A stretch of 64,000 bases of DNA from Nevskia sp. GTDB taxonomy: Bacteria > Pseudomonadota > Gammaproteobacteria > Nevskiales > Nevskiaceae. Positions 42,948-52,139 of this stretch are shown here, one piece after another (the stretch's first letter is position 1; the number at the start of each line of letters is the position of its first letter). Location: NCBI GenBank assembly GCA_019689635.1, contig JADGHB010000014.1, positions 1 through 64,000 on the forward strand. The letters run 5' to 3'. The translations under genes were made by a program, and so were the position numbers. The notes beneath the pieces are model-generated. The model ran no database searches and was not told the origin of the DNA. It was given only the letters and a program-made list of their open reading frames with translations.

Positions 42948-44863
42948 GCCGCGGCTCCGAGTTCGGCGAGCCACTCGAGGGCCGCGCCCGGCTCGGCGAG
43001 GATCGGCAGCGGCGGCAGGCTGGCCAGCACGCGCCGGCCGTAGGATTTGCTCCTCAGCCGCGGATCGCACACCACCACGAGTCCCCGATCGGATTCGTCG
43101 CGCAAAAGGCGTCCGATGCCCTGGCGCAAGAGAGTGATCGCGCGCGGCAGTTGCAGTTCGAAGAACGGATTGCCGCCGCGGGCGCGGACCGCGGCCAGAC
43201 GCGCTTCCAGCACCGGATCGTTTTGCTGGCCGAAGGGCAGGCGGTCGATCGCCACCAGCCGCAGCGCCGGCCCTTTCACGTCCACGCCTTCCCAGAAGCT
43301 CGCGGTGCCGACGAGCACCGCATCGCCCGCCCGCGTGAAACGCTCCACCAGGCGCGCCTTGTCGTCCTCGCCCTGCACCAGCAGCGGCAGCGGCAAGGCG
43401 CGCAGGCGCGCGGCGATGCGGCCGAGCGCGCGGTGGCTGGTGCACAGCACGAAAGCCCCGCCGCGACTGGCCGCGAGCAATGGCAACAGCACCGCGGCGA
43501 CCGCCTCCGGATACTCGGGCGCGTTGGGATCCGGCAACTCGGCCGGCAGATACAGGCGCGCCTGGCGCGCGTAGTCATAGGGGCTGTCGAGTTTCAAGCG
43601 GCGCACCTCGTCCAGCCCCAGCGCGCGACAGAAATGCGAAAAATCTTCGCCCGCCGCCAGCGTCGCCGAAGTGAAAATCCAGGCGCCGGGGTGGGCCGCC
43701 CGCAGCCGGCGGAAACCTTCCGCCGCTTCCACCGGTGCGCTGAGCAGCGCCCCGCCTCGCCCCTGTGCCTCGACCCAGCGCACCTGGGTCTGGTCCTCGC
43801 CATCCTCGGCGCTCAAGCGCGTGAGCACGGCCGCGAGTTCCTCCGCTCGGGCCGCGGTATTCGCCAGACCGGCGCTGCGCTCGGCATGACGACCCAGCTC
43901 GTGCGCGCATTGCGCCAGCGCTTCGCGCACGGCGCGCAGCAGCTCCGCGATTCCGTCGCGCGCGCGGAATTCGGCGTAAGGCAGGCGCCCGGAGACTTGC
44001 GCCAGCGGCGGCTCCAGCTCGGCGGCGGCATCGGCCAAGGCCTGGACCGCCGCACGCGCCTGCGGCATGTCGCGGAATTCCGCGAGTTCGGCGGCCGCGT
44101 CGCGCGCCAGGTCGGCGAGCTGGCGGGTGGACAGCCGCTCGCCGAAAAACTGCACCGCCAGCTCCGGCAACTGGTGCGCCTCGTCCACGATCACCGCGTC
44201 GGCGCCGGGCAGCACGCCGTAGCCTTCCTCCTTGAGCCGGAAATCGGCCAGCAACAAATGATGGTTGACCACCACCAGATCCGCCGCCGCGGCCGCGCGC
44301 CGCGCCTTGATCACGTGGCAGGCGGCGAAGTCCGGACAGCGGCTGCCCAGGCAGTTGTCGGCGGTGGAGGTGATGAAGGGCAGCAGCGGGTGGTCGGCGG
44401 CCGCCGGGCCGAGTTCGGCCAGCTCGCCGTGCTCGGTGCGCCGCGACCACTCGGCGACGGCTTCGAGCGGCCCCGCCCGCGTGGCAAGGCGCGCGTCGCG
44501 TTGAGCCTTGTGCAAGCGGTACAGGCAGAGATAGTTGGAACGACCCTTGAGCAAGCTCACCCGCGCGGGAGCACCCAGGATCTCGCGCACCTGCGGCAGG
44601 TCGCGGAAGAAAAGCTGATCCTGGAGATTCTTGGTGCCGGTGGAAACCACCACGCGCAGGCCAGAGCGCAGCGCCGGCACCAGATAAGCATAGGTTTTGC
44701 CGGTGCCCGTGCCCGCTTCCACGACCAGCGCGCCGCGCTCGGCCAGCGTCTGTTCGACCGCCTCGGCCATCTGGATCTGGACCGCGCGCGGTTTGAAACC
44801 GGGCAGCCGTCGGACGAAAGGTCCGCCGGCGCCGAGCAGCTCGCCGGCACTCGTGGCGTTCAT
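42944..44863 (-). CDS. yoaA: DinG/XPD-family ATP-dependent helicase (YoaA-like)
   Basis: A 639-residue Fe-S superfamily 2 helicase. Walker A is EAGTGTGKT (about 48-56), the DEAH box lies in AVIVDEAHQLPE near residue 228, and four Cys for a 4Fe-4S cluster are plausible in NYLCLYR and NCLGSRCPDFAACH (about 110-185). Motif VI is GIGRLLRDESDRG. In E. coli YoaA repairs replication damage. It is coupled to tsaB and follows the TPR lipoprotein by 22 bases. Confidence 0.93.
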   Translation of the reverse strand: MNATSAGELLGAGGPFVRRLPGFKPRAVQIQMAEAVEQTLAERGALVVEAGTGTGKTYAYLVPALRSGLRVVVSTGTKNLQDQLFFRDLPQVREILGAPARVSLLKGRSNYLCLYRLHKAQRDARLATRAGPLEAVAEWSRRTEHGELAELGPAAADHPLLPFITSTADNCLGSRCPDFAACHVIKARRAAAAADLVVVNHHLLLADFRLKEEGYGVLPGADAVIVDEAHQLPELAVQFFGERLSTRQLADLARDAAAELAEFRDMPQARAAVQALADAAAELEPPLAQVSGRLPYAEFRARDGIAELLRAVREALAQCAHELGRHAERSAGLANTAARAEELAAVLTRLSAEDGEDQTQVRWVEAQGRGGALLSAPVEAAEGFRRLRAAHPGAWIFTSATLAAGEDFSHFCRALGLDEVRRLKLDSPYDYARQARLYLPAELPDPNAPEYPEAVAAVLLPLLAASRGGAFVLCTSHRALGRIAARLRALPLPLLVQGEDDKARLVERFTRAGDAVLVGTASFWEGVDVKGPALRLVAIDRLPFGQQNDPVLEARLAAVRARGGNPFFELQLPRAITLLRQGIGRLLRDESDRGLVVVCDPRLRSKSYGRRVLASLPPLPILAEPGAALEWLAELGAAA

Positions 44864-44885
44864 GGGCTGTGCCTGGCGGCTGGCG

Positions 44886-45446
44886 TCACGGCGTCTTGGC
44901 CAGCGCGCGGGCGATATCGTCCGCGCGGGCCTGCGCCTGCAGGGCGCCGTCGCTGTCCCCGCGGGCCTGGCGGGCGGCGGCGATCAGCCGCCAGTTGCCG
45001 GCTTCGACGTAGGGATTGCCGTGCGCCAGGCTGGTGGATTTCTGCGCCGCCGCCTCGGCCTGGTCGGCCTGGTTGAGCGCCAGATGCGCGTCGGCCAGCG
45101 CCTGCCAGACGAAGGGATTGCGCGGATCGAGGTGCAGCGCGCGCTCGAGCGCGGCCTCGGCCTGATCGGCGTGGCCTGCCGCGCGCGCCTCCTGCGCCTG
45201 GCGGTAGAGCGCGAGCACCCCCGGCGTCGCGCCGGAATCCTGGATGCTCTTGGGATAGTTGGGCAGTGCGGGAGACGGGCGCGTGATGCCGGGCGCCCCC
45301 ACGATGCCGGCACCCGGCAGGATCGCGCCCGCGTCGGGAGTGGTGGTCACCGGCGGCTGGACCGTGGTCGTGCTGACCCGCCCCTGTTCGGTGGCGCAGG
45401 CGGCGAGCAGCAGGGCCAAGGCCAGAGCCGAAAACTTGCGTCTCAT
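44886..45446 (-). CDS. TPR-repeat lipoprotein
   Basis: A 186-residue protein. The signal ends in LLLAAC with the lipidated Cys near residue 17. Residues about 18-75 are a Thr/Pro-rich linker and two to three TPR units follow (about 78-180). The ATG overlaps the mrcB stop by 4 bases, so it is produced with PBP1b and may tune it from the outer membrane in the way LpoB does, but it is not an LpoB homologue that I can recognise; the functional link is inference. Confidence 0.82.
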   Translation of the reverse strand: MRRKFSALALALLLAACATEQGRVSTTTVQPPVTTTPDAGAILPGAGIVGAPGITRPSPALPNYPKSIQDSGATPGVLALYRQAQEARAAGHADQAEAALERALHLDPRNPFVWQALADAHLALNQADQAEAAAQKSTSLAHGNPYVEAGNWRLIAAARQARGDSDGALQAQARADDIARALAKTP

Positions 45447-47761
45447 TTCTTGAACAGCTTCTCGAACCAGTTCAGCGGCGAGGAGGATTGTGCCGCATTC
45501 GCGCAGGGCGCGTACTGCTGGGGCGCCGAGCCGCGCAGGAAGGGCAGCGCCTGCGCGTCCGCGCAGCCGGCGTCGGCGAGCAAGCCGCTGGCGGGATCGA
45601 TCAGCGCGTCTTCGACATCGGCCGGCGGCGTGGGATCCAGCCCGCGCGCGTGGAGATCGCGCATCAAACGCGCCCAGATGCGCAGCGCGCCGGTCGCGCC
45701 TTCCAGGCCGGTCGGCTTGTTGTCGTCGCGGCCGACCCAGATCGCGGCCACGCGGTCGGCGCCGAAGCCGGCGAACCAGCTATCGCGGAAGTCCTCGGTG
45801 GTGCCGGTTTTGCCCGCGTACACCTGGCCGGGCGGCAGCACCGAGCTGGCCCAGCGCGCCGTGCCCTGCGCGATGACCTGCTCCATCGCCCAGGTGGTGA
45901 GATAGACCGGCCCTTCCGGCAGCGTGCGCTCGATCTTGAAGGGATAGCGCGACAGCGGTTTGCCCTCCTGAGTGAGCACCGCGCGGATCGCCAGCAGCGG
46001 CGTGCGAAAACCGCCGGCGGCGAGCGTGGAATAGATCTGCGCCACGTCCAGCGGCGACATGTCGATCGCGCCGAGAAAGATCGACGGAACCGCCGGCACG
46101 TCGTCGAAGCCGGCGCGCGCGAACGTGTCGCGCACCCGGTCCACGCCCACGTTGAGCCCCAAGCGCACGGTCGGCAGGTTGTAGCTGTGCGCCAGGGCCT
46201 GGTACAGGGGCATCTGCCCGTGGAGCTGGCGGTCGTAGTTCTTCGGCTCCCACACCCGGCCGTTGGGCAGCTTGAGCGCGACCGGCTGGTCGTCGAGCGG
46301 GGTGTCCAGCGTGTATTGTTGCGGCTGCTCCAGCGCGCTCAGGTACAGAAACGGTTTGGCCAGCGAGCCGATCGGGCGGCGCGTGTCGATGGCGCGGTTG
46401 AAACCGGCGTAGCCCACGTCGCGTCCGCCGACCACCGCCAGCACTTCCCCGCCCTCCACGCTGGTCACCACCCCGGCCGCTTCCAGCGTGCCGGGCGCCA
46501 TACGGTGCGCTTTCTCGATTTCGGGCAGATCGGTCTGGATGCGGTTTTCCAGATCGCTCTGTACCCGCGGGTCCAGAGTGGTGAAAATGCGCAGCCCCTC
46601 GCTGGTGAGGGCCTCTTCCGGATAGAGTCCGGCGAGCTGCCGCCGCACCAGATCGACGAAGGCCGGATAACGCACCGCGCCGCCGCTGCCGCCGCGGCTG
46701 ACGCCGAGCGGCTCCGCGACTTCGCGCTGGTATTGATCCGCGCGCAACAGGCCGGCGTCGGCCATCATTTTCAGGATCAGGTTGCGGCGCTCCAGTACGC
46801 GCTGCGGATAGCGCCGCGGGTTGTAATAGCTGGGGCCCTTGACGATCGCCACCAGCGTGGCGATTTCGTGCGGCTGCAACTCGTTCAGCGGCTTGTTGAA
46901 GTAGAAATGGCTCGCCAGCCCGAAGCCGTGGATCGCGCGCGGTCCGTCCTGGCCCAGCGCCACTTCGTTGAGGTAGGCCTCGAGGATTTCGTCCTTGCCG
47001 ACGTGGCGCTCCAGCAGGATCGCCATCAGCGCCTCGCGCAGCTTGCGGTGCAAGGTCTGCGCCGGGGTGAGGAAGAAGTTGCGCACGAGCTGCTGGGTGA
47101 TGGTGCTGGCGCCCTGCACGGTGTGGCCGGCGCGCAGATTGGCCAGGGCCGCGCGCAGGATGCCGCGCAAGCTGACGCCGATGTGGCGATAGAAGTTCCG
47201 GTCTTCGACCAGGATCACGGTCTGGGGCAGCAGCGGCGGCACTTCGTTCAAGCGCACCAGCACGCGGTCTTCGCCGCCGTGGCTGGGGTAGATGCTGCCG
47301 ATCAGCAGGGGGTCGAAGCGCACCAGATCCAGCGTCTGGGTGCTGCCGAGGACGCGGATGGTACCGATGCCCTGCGCATCGCCGCGCACCTCGATGCGGT
47401 TTTCCTCCTGCACCCCGTCCCAGAACGCGAAACGCCGCGTATCGATGCGCAGATCGTTCCTGGCCGCGACGTAGGTTCCCGGGCCCAGCAGCTCGCTGGC
47501 CTCGCGGTAACCGAGGCGGTCGAGTTCGCGACGCAAATCGCCGATCGACAGCGGCGCACCGGGATAAATTTCCAGGGGCGCCGCATAGACCTGCGCCGGG
47601 AGCACCCAGCGCACGGCCGCGAACTCGCGCTGTACTTCCGCGTCCAGCCGCAGGAGATAGACCGCGAACGCCAGCAGCGCGAGGCCGAGCGCGACCAGCG
47701 TGCCGGTCAGCAGCCAGCGACGCAGGTCGGGATCGCGGGAGGTCTTGCGGGATCGCGCCAT
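45443..47761 (-). CDS. mrcB: Penicillin-binding protein 1B (bifunctional)
   Basis: A 772-residue murein synthase. A short cytoplasmic start and one membrane span (about 17-37) lead to a UB2H-like region, the GT51 glycosyltransferase (ILVEDRNFYRHIGV, then GASTITQQLVRN, about 180-350) and the transpeptidase with SxxK in GSLAKPF, SxN in SYN and KTGTTE. All active-site motifs are intact. It begins a four-gene run with the TPR lipoprotein, yoaA and tsaB. Confidence 0.96.
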   Translation of the reverse strand: MARSRKTSRDPDLRRWLLTGTLVALGLALLAFAVYLLRLDAEVQREFAAVRWVLPAQVYAAPLEIYPGAPLSIGDLRRELDRLGYREASELLGPGTYVAARNDLRIDTRRFAFWDGVQEENRIEVRGDAQGIGTIRVLGSTQTLDLVRFDPLLIGSIYPSHGGEDRVLVRLNEVPPLLPQTVILVEDRNFYRHIGVSLRGILRAALANLRAGHTVQGASTITQQLVRNFFLTPAQTLHRKLREALMAILLERHVGKDEILEAYLNEVALGQDGPRAIHGFGLASHFYFNKPLNELQPHEIATLVAIVKGPSYYNPRRYPQRVLERRNLILKMMADAGLLRADQYQREVAEPLGVSRGGSGGAVRYPAFVDLVRRQLAGLYPEEALTSEGLRIFTTLDPRVQSDLENRIQTDLPEIEKAHRMAPGTLEAAGVVTSVEGGEVLAVVGGRDVGYAGFNRAIDTRRPIGSLAKPFLYLSALEQPQQYTLDTPLDDQPVALKLPNGRVWEPKNYDRQLHGQMPLYQALAHSYNLPTVRLGLNVGVDRVRDTFARAGFDDVPAVPSIFLGAIDMSPLDVAQIYSTLAAGGFRTPLLAIRAVLTQEGKPLSRYPFKIERTLPEGPVYLTTWAMEQVIAQGTARWASSVLPPGQVYAGKTGTTEDFRDSWFAGFGADRVAAIWVGRDDNKPTGLEGATGALRIWARLMRDLHARGLDPTPPADVEDALIDPASGLLADAGCADAQALPFLRGSAPQQYAPCANAAQSSSPLNWFEKLFKK

Positions 47762-47794
47762 CGCCGGCGCATGTTAAAGCACTTTGCGCTCGCC

Positions 47795-47844
47795 AGTTTT
47801 CCGGATGACCGTCCGGGTTGAGCGCAGACCGAGACCGGAAAACT
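47795..47844. repeat. Perfect 10-bp inverted repeat in the phoU-mrcB gap
   Basis: Arms AGTTTTCCGG (47795-47804) and CCGGAAAACT (47835-47844) are perfect, with a 30-base loop. It lies after the phoU stop and before the mrcB start. It may be a phoU transcript hairpin or an operator for mrcB; no T run follows. Confidence 0.5.
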
Positions 47845-47864
47845 TCCGCGGCAGTGTCGCGCGG

Positions 47865-48584
47865 TTACCGGGCCGCGTGAACCTCGCGCTCCATCGCTTC
47901 CAGGCCGATGTGGCGCACGTCCTTGCCCTTGACGAAATAGATCACGTACTCGGCGATGTTGCGCGCGTGATCGCCGATGCGCTCCAGCGAACGCACCGAC
48001 CAGATGATGTCCATCACCCGGCGGATGGTGCGCGGATCCTCCATCATGAAGGTGATGCACTGGCGGATCAGCGCCTCGTATTCGCGATCGACGTTGACGT
48101 CCTCGCGCGCCACGGCCAGTGCCGCATCGGTGTCCATGCGGGCAAAGGCGTCCAGCGCATCGTGCACCATCTGCGAGACACGGCGCGAGAGATGCCCGAC
48201 TTCGACCAGCGCGCCTCCGAGCCGTTCCTGACTGGCCAAATCCACCGCCATGCGCGCGATTTTTTCCGCCTCGTCGCCGATGCGCTCGAGATCGGTGATG
48301 GTCTTGATGATGGCGTACACCAGCCGCAGATCGCCGGCGGTGGGCTGGCGCCGCGCGAGGATGCCGCTGCATTCCTCGTCGATCAGCACTTCCTGCCGGT
48401 TGACCTTGTAGTCGTTGCGCGACACTTCCTCGCCCAGCACGCCGTCGGCCTCCATCAGCGCGCGCGTGGCGTCCACGATCTGCTGCTCGACCAGTCCGCC
48501 CATGGCCAGCACGCGCTGGCGCACCTCTTCGAGCTCCGCGTTGAACTGGCTGGAGATGTGCTGTTTGTAAGGTGGTTTGTCCAT
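47865..48584 (-). CDS. phoU: Phosphate-specific transport regulator PhoU
   Basis: A 239-residue protein of two similar three-helix bundles that links phosphate transport to PhoR and dampens the Pho regulon. HISSQFNAELEEVR near the start and the paired DLERIGDEAEKIA and SLERIGDHARNIAEY metal-binding helices are diagnostic. The ATG at 48584 aligns with E. coli PhoU; an ATG at 48599 is possible. The pst transporter genes, usual neighbours, are not in the window. Confidence 0.96.
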   Translation of the reverse strand: MDKPPYKQHISSQFNAELEEVRQRVLAMGGLVEQQIVDATRALMEADGVLGEEVSRNDYKVNRQEVLIDEECSGILARRQPTAGDLRLVYAIIKTITDLERIGDEAEKIARMAVDLASQERLGGALVEVGHLSRRVSQMVHDALDAFARMDTDAALAVAREDVNVDREYEALIRQCITFMMEDPRTIRRVMDIIWSVRSLERIGDHARNIAEYVIYFVKGKDVRHIGLEAMEREVHAAR

Positions 48585-48666
48585 GCTGGGCGTGCGCATC
48601 AGCCAAAAACCGCGGATCGCTGGCGAGGGGATTGTCGAGCCGGCCGGATCGAGCGTCAACCGGCGT

Positions 48667-48699
48667 GAAAAGTACGCCCCGGCCACGGTGGCCGGGGCG
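48667..48699 (-). terminator. Intrinsic terminator of the phosphate porin gene
   Basis: Minus strand: arms CGCCCCGGCCAC and GTGGCCGGGGCG form a long GC stem with a tiny loop, followed by TACTTTTC. It starts 21 bases past the porin stop. Confidence 0.7.
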
Positions 48700-48720
48700 C
48701 GTCGTGCATGGATGAGACCT

Positions 48721-49749
48721 TCAGAACCGGACTTCGCTGAACAGGCCGATTTCGTCGGTCTTGGTTTGGGTCATGTTGTCCTTGACCCGATCCCATTTGT
48801 ACACCAGCGAGAAGCGCACGCCCTTGCGCACGGCATACTCGGCGCCGACATTGAAATAGGTGTCCTTCTTGGAAGGATCCACGTCCTTGCTCAGCTTGGT
48901 CCAGTCGTAGCGGCCGAACACGGTGACCGGCTTGTACACCTCGTAGCTCGCGAACACCGAGTAACCGTCAGCCTTGTCCTCGGTTCCGATGATGTTCGCC
49001 GCCTTGGGATTCTTCGACTGGAAATATTCGAACCCGGCGCGCGCGCCGTGACCGACGTAGGCCAGCAGGGCGTCGTAACGAGTGTTGGTGTGCGGGGCGT
49101 TGGTGCCTTCCTGGCTCTGGCCCAGTTTGCCGTTGTACAGCCCGGCGGCCAGGATCATCCCCTCCAGCGGATGGAGACCGAGGCGAGCTTCGTAGTCGAT
49201 GCGTTTGCTGCGGCCGGAAACGTTGCTGAAACCGGCGCCGTTCACCGCCGAGAGCTGGTAGTCGAAGATGCCTTGTTTGCCCTGCGCATGCGCGCCCCAG
49301 TCGGCCGAGTTGCCGAAGCCGAAGCGATCGATGATGGTTTTTTCGACGTAACGGAACCCGTAAGCATCCTCGACATAAGGAATCCACGGCATGTCGGCGG
49401 AGCCCAGGCGCAGCTTGAACAGCGGATCGAAGTTGCCCTCGATGAACGCCTTCTTGACGAAGAGATCGGTCTTGCCGTGCGCGCTGTCGTAGCTGAAGTC
49501 GGTGGTCAGATCCAGCAGCCAGGTGTCGTCGAATTTGTGGTCCACGCCCAGGTAAAAGCGCGTGACGTCGAAGCCATAACCGCTGCCCGGCTGGTTGACA
49601 CCGTCCTTCTTGATCGTCTTGTCCGAGAAGTCCCAATAGATTCTGCCGCTCAAGTTGGTGCTCGCGTCGTCCGCCGCCTGCGCGACGCCGATTCCCGCGC
49701 CGATGAACGCGGCGAGGACGCTGTTTCGAAGCAGTTTGTTCACACGCAT
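48721..49749 (-). CDS. Phosphate-selective porin (OprO/OprP family)
   Basis: A 342-residue outer-membrane beta-barrel with a signal peptide ending in VAQA (about residue 25). The strands alternate as expected (for example SGRIYWDFSD and YFNVGAEYAV), and the chain ends in aromatic Phe (EVRF), the outer-membrane sorting signal. It is shorter than the roughly 410-440 of OprP. Neighbouring phoU, phoR, phoB and a Pho box at 49932-49949 support a phosphate role. The GTG at 49743 sits 6 bases after GGGAG and may be the true start; the ATG at 49749 directly abuts that site. Confidence 0.85.
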   Translation of the reverse strand: MRVNKLLRNSVLAAFIGAGIGVAQAADDASTNLSGRIYWDFSDKTIKKDGVNQPGSGYGFDVTRFYLGVDHKFDDTWLLDLTTDFSYDSAHGKTDLFVKKAFIEGNFDPLFKLRLGSADMPWIPYVEDAYGFRYVEKTIIDRFGFGNSADWGAHAQGKQGIFDYQLSAVNGAGFSNVSGRSKRIDYEARLGLHPLEGMILAAGLYNGKLGQSQEGTNAPHTNTRYDALLAYVGHGARAGFEYFQSKNPKAANIIGTEDKADGYSVFASYEVYKPVTVFGRYDWTKLSKDVDPSKKDTYFNVGAEYAVRKGVRFSLVYKWDRVKDNMTQTKTDEIGLFSEVRF

Positions 49750-49931
49750 CTCCCGGTGGTTGGAAATTTCGATGTCGTTGACCGTGGCTCGTTATGCGGA
49801 TCGGCCCGATCCTTCGGCGCCGCACGAGTGCGACGGTACGGCCGCCACCCGCGCTGCGACGAATCCCGATATTTGCAACAGGAAACGACGCGAATTCTGG
49901 AAGCCGCGTGTGTTACGTCGATGAAAAACCG

Positions 49932-49949
49932 GTGAAGGATTTATGACGC
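49932..49949 (-). promoter_or_regulatory. Candidate Pho box upstream of the porin gene
   Basis: Minus strand reads GCGTCAT-AAAT-CCTTCAC, two half-sites at 11-base spacing against the PhoB consensus CTGTCAT-AWAW-CTGTCAY; ten of fourteen half-site positions agree. It lies 182 bases before the porin start in the gap 49750-50010, where I see nothing else apart from it. Confidence 0.5.
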
Positions 49950-50010
49950 GCGCATCGTTTGGGCGGCGGGCCTTCCCCCAAAAGCCCGGCCAGGGTTTTT
50001 CAGCGGCCGG

Positions 50011-51342
50011 TCAATGCGCGGTGCTGTACCGCTCGCTGCGCGCTTCGCCGCGGTGGACCCGATGCGGAGGAAAGTGGCAAGTGAAGGTGCTGCCGACGCC
50101 CAGCTCGCTTTCGATCTGCAGGCGCCCCTCGTGGCGCTCCAGGGCGTGCTTGACGATCGACAATCCCAGGCCGGTGCCGCCGCCGGCGCGCGAGCGCGCC
50201 GCATCCACCCGGTAGAACCGCTCGGTGATGCGCGGAATGTCCTTCTCGGCGATGCCGATGCCGGTATCGGCGACCGAAAAATGGGCACCCTGGTCGTCGC
50301 CCCACCAGCGGATGCGGACGATGCCGCCGGCCGGTGTGTACTGCACCGCGTTGGCCACCAGGTTGCCGAAGATGCTCTGCACCTCGCTTTCGCGGCCGAA
50401 CAGCTTGAGATCGGGCTGCGCCTCGAACTCGAAGCGGTGCTGGCCCTTGGACATCGCCTTGGCCTCTTCCAGGACGCGCTCCAGCATGCGCGGCACGTCC
50501 AGCAGGTCCTGGCGCGTCTGGATCACGTCGGATTCCAGCCGCGCCAGCTTGAGCAGGTCGTGGATCAGCGCCTCCATGCGCGCCGCCTGGTTGCGCATCT
50601 CCGACAGCGGGGCGTGCCAGGCGGCGAGCGCCGCGCCTTGACGGGTCTCGGGCTCCAGCGCATCGAGATAGCCGCGCAGCACGGTCAAGGGCGTGCGCAG
50701 CTCGTGGCTGGCATTGGCCACGAAGTCGCGCCGGGCCGTCTCCAAGCGCTTGAGTTCCGACACGTCGCGCACGATCAGCAGGCGCTGACCGGCCCCGTAG
50801 GGGATGATGCGGTAGGACAGCGTGCTGTCCGGATTCAACGGCGAGGGGCCTTCCACTTCGCCGCCGTAATCCTCGCGAGCGAAGTATTCCGTGAACACCG
50901 GCACGCGCACCAGGTTGGCCACGCGCAGACCCAGATCCTGCGGCAGGCGCAGTCCGAGCAGCGCCTGTGCCGCCGCGTTGAACCACACGATCTCGCCGCT
51001 GGGGCCCAGCACCACCGCGCCGTCCGGCAGCGCCTCGGTCGAGGCCTGGAACTCGGCGAGGATCGCCGCCAGTTTTTTCTTGCGCTTGCGGTTGCGCTTT
51101 TGCAGGTTCAGCAGGCCGTCGAAGACCTCGCCCCAGACGCCGCCGGCGAGCGGCAGGTCGCGGCGCTTGGGCTGATCCAGCCAGGCGCGCAGTCCGGCGA
51201 GATAACGGATGTACAGCCCCAGACGCAGTGCCAGAGCCGCCGCGAGACCGATCCACGCCCCGCCCAGCCAGTAACCGCCCAGCGCGCCGAGCGCGGCCCA
51301 CAGCAGCGCCCCGAACAGCTCGCGGCGCAGGGCGGGATGCAT
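50011..51342 (-). CDS. phoR: Phosphate sensor histidine kinase PhoR
   Basis: A 443-residue membrane kinase. Two short hydrophobic segments near residues 8-26 and 28-46 anchor it without a large periplasmic domain, as in other PhoR. A PAS domain covers about 95-205. The dimerisation/phosphoacceptor motif is SHELRTPLTVL near residue 218, and the ATPase has NLVANAVQYT, DTGIGIAEKD and GGTGLGLSIVK. It starts 7 bases after phoB. Confidence 0.96.
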   Translation of the reverse strand: MHPALRRELFGALLWAALGALGGYWLGGAWIGLAAALALRLGLYIRYLAGLRAWLDQPKRRDLPLAGGVWGEVFDGLLNLQKRNRKRKKKLAAILAEFQASTEALPDGAVVLGPSGEIVWFNAAAQALLGLRLPQDLGLRVANLVRVPVFTEYFAREDYGGEVEGPSPLNPDSTLSYRIIPYGAGQRLLIVRDVSELKRLETARRDFVANASHELRTPLTVLRGYLDALEPETRQGAALAAWHAPLSEMRNQAARMEALIHDLLKLARLESDVIQTRQDLLDVPRMLERVLEEAKAMSKGQHRFEFEAQPDLKLFGRESEVQSIFGNLVANAVQYTPAGGIVRIRWWGDDQGAHFSVADTGIGIAEKDIPRITERFYRVDAARSRAGGGTGLGLSIVKHALERHEGRLQIESELGVGSTFTCHFPPHRVHRGEARSERYSTAH

Positions 51343-51349
51343 CCGGCTC

Positions 51350-52042
51350 CTAGATTTTTTCCGAGAAGCGATAACCGGTCCCGCGCACGGTCTGGATCAT
51401 CGCGTCATAACCGAACGGCGCCAGCGCCTTGCGCAACCGGCGGATGTGCACGTCCACCGTGCGCTCCTCGACATAGACGTTCTGGCCCCACACGCGGTCC
51501 AGCACCTGTTCGCGGGTGTAAACGCGCTCCGGATGGCTGACGAAGAAATGCAGCAGGCGGTATTCGGTCGGCCCCAGATGCACCGGGGTGCCCTTGGCGG
51601 TGACGCGCTGGCTGGCGGCGTCCACCTGTAGGCCGGCGACCGACATCGTCTCGTTCACGCCACCGGGCAGCGTGCGCCGCAGCACCGCCTGGATGCGCGC
51701 CACCAGCTCCGCGACGGAAAACGGCTTGGACAGATAATCGTCGCAGCCCAGGTTGAGGCCGCGCACCTTGTCTTCTTCCTCGCCGCGCGCGGTGACCATG
51801 ATGATGGGCAGATCGTGCGTGGTGGGCGAGGACTTGAGCTCGCGCGTGAACTCCAGCCCGGAGACGCCGGGCATCATCCAGTCGAGCAGGATCAGGTCCG
51901 GGCGCTGCTCGGCGATCTTCAACCGCGCCTCGGGCACGTCGGCCGCGGTAGCGACGCTGAATTCCGCCCGCTCCAGCGCGAAGCGCAGCATGTCGCGGAT
52001 CGCTGCCTCATCCTCGACCACCAGAATGCGTTTGTGGCTCAT
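51350..52042 (-). CDS. phoB: Phosphate response regulator PhoB
   Basis: A 230-residue OmpR-type activator. The receiver has [10 protein letters not shown], the phosphoacceptor Asp in LLDWMMPG near residue 56, and Lys in LSKPFS; the winged-helix DNA-binding domain ends with [14 protein letters not shown] and TVRGTGYRF. Start is at the ATG at 52042 by homology; an ATG two codons upstream (52048) is equally open. A Pho box lies upstream at 52090-52107, implying self-activation. Confidence 0.97.
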   Translation of the reverse strand: MSHKRILVVEDEAAIRDMLRFALERAEFSVATAADVPEARLKIAEQRPDLILLDWMMPGVSGLEFTRELKSSPTTHDLPIIMVTARGEEEDKVRGLNLGCDDYLSKPFSVAELVARIQAVLRRTLPGGVNETMSVAGLQVDAASQRVTAKGTPVHLGPTEYRLLHFFVSHPERVYTREQVLDRVWGQNVYVEERTVDVHIRRLRKALAPFGYDAMIQTVRGTGYRFSEKI

Positions 52043-52089
52043 GCCCATACGGCGACGATTTAATCCGCAAATCAGGCTATAAGCAACAC

Positions 52090-52107
52090 ATGACAGAGAT
52101 TTGACAC
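52090..52107 (-). promoter_or_regulatory. Pho box of phoB
   Basis: Minus strand reads GTGTCAA-ATCT-CTGTCAT: two half-sites 11 bases apart, the second a perfect CTGTCAT and the first 5 of 7. A TATAGC hexamer 8 bases downstream (52076-52081) fits the -10 of a PhoB-dependent promoter; the start codon follows about 27 bases beyond the predicted transcript start. Confidence 0.75.
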
Positions 52108-52139
52108 CGGGCGTGGCGCAGGACGCTGTATGAAACGTT

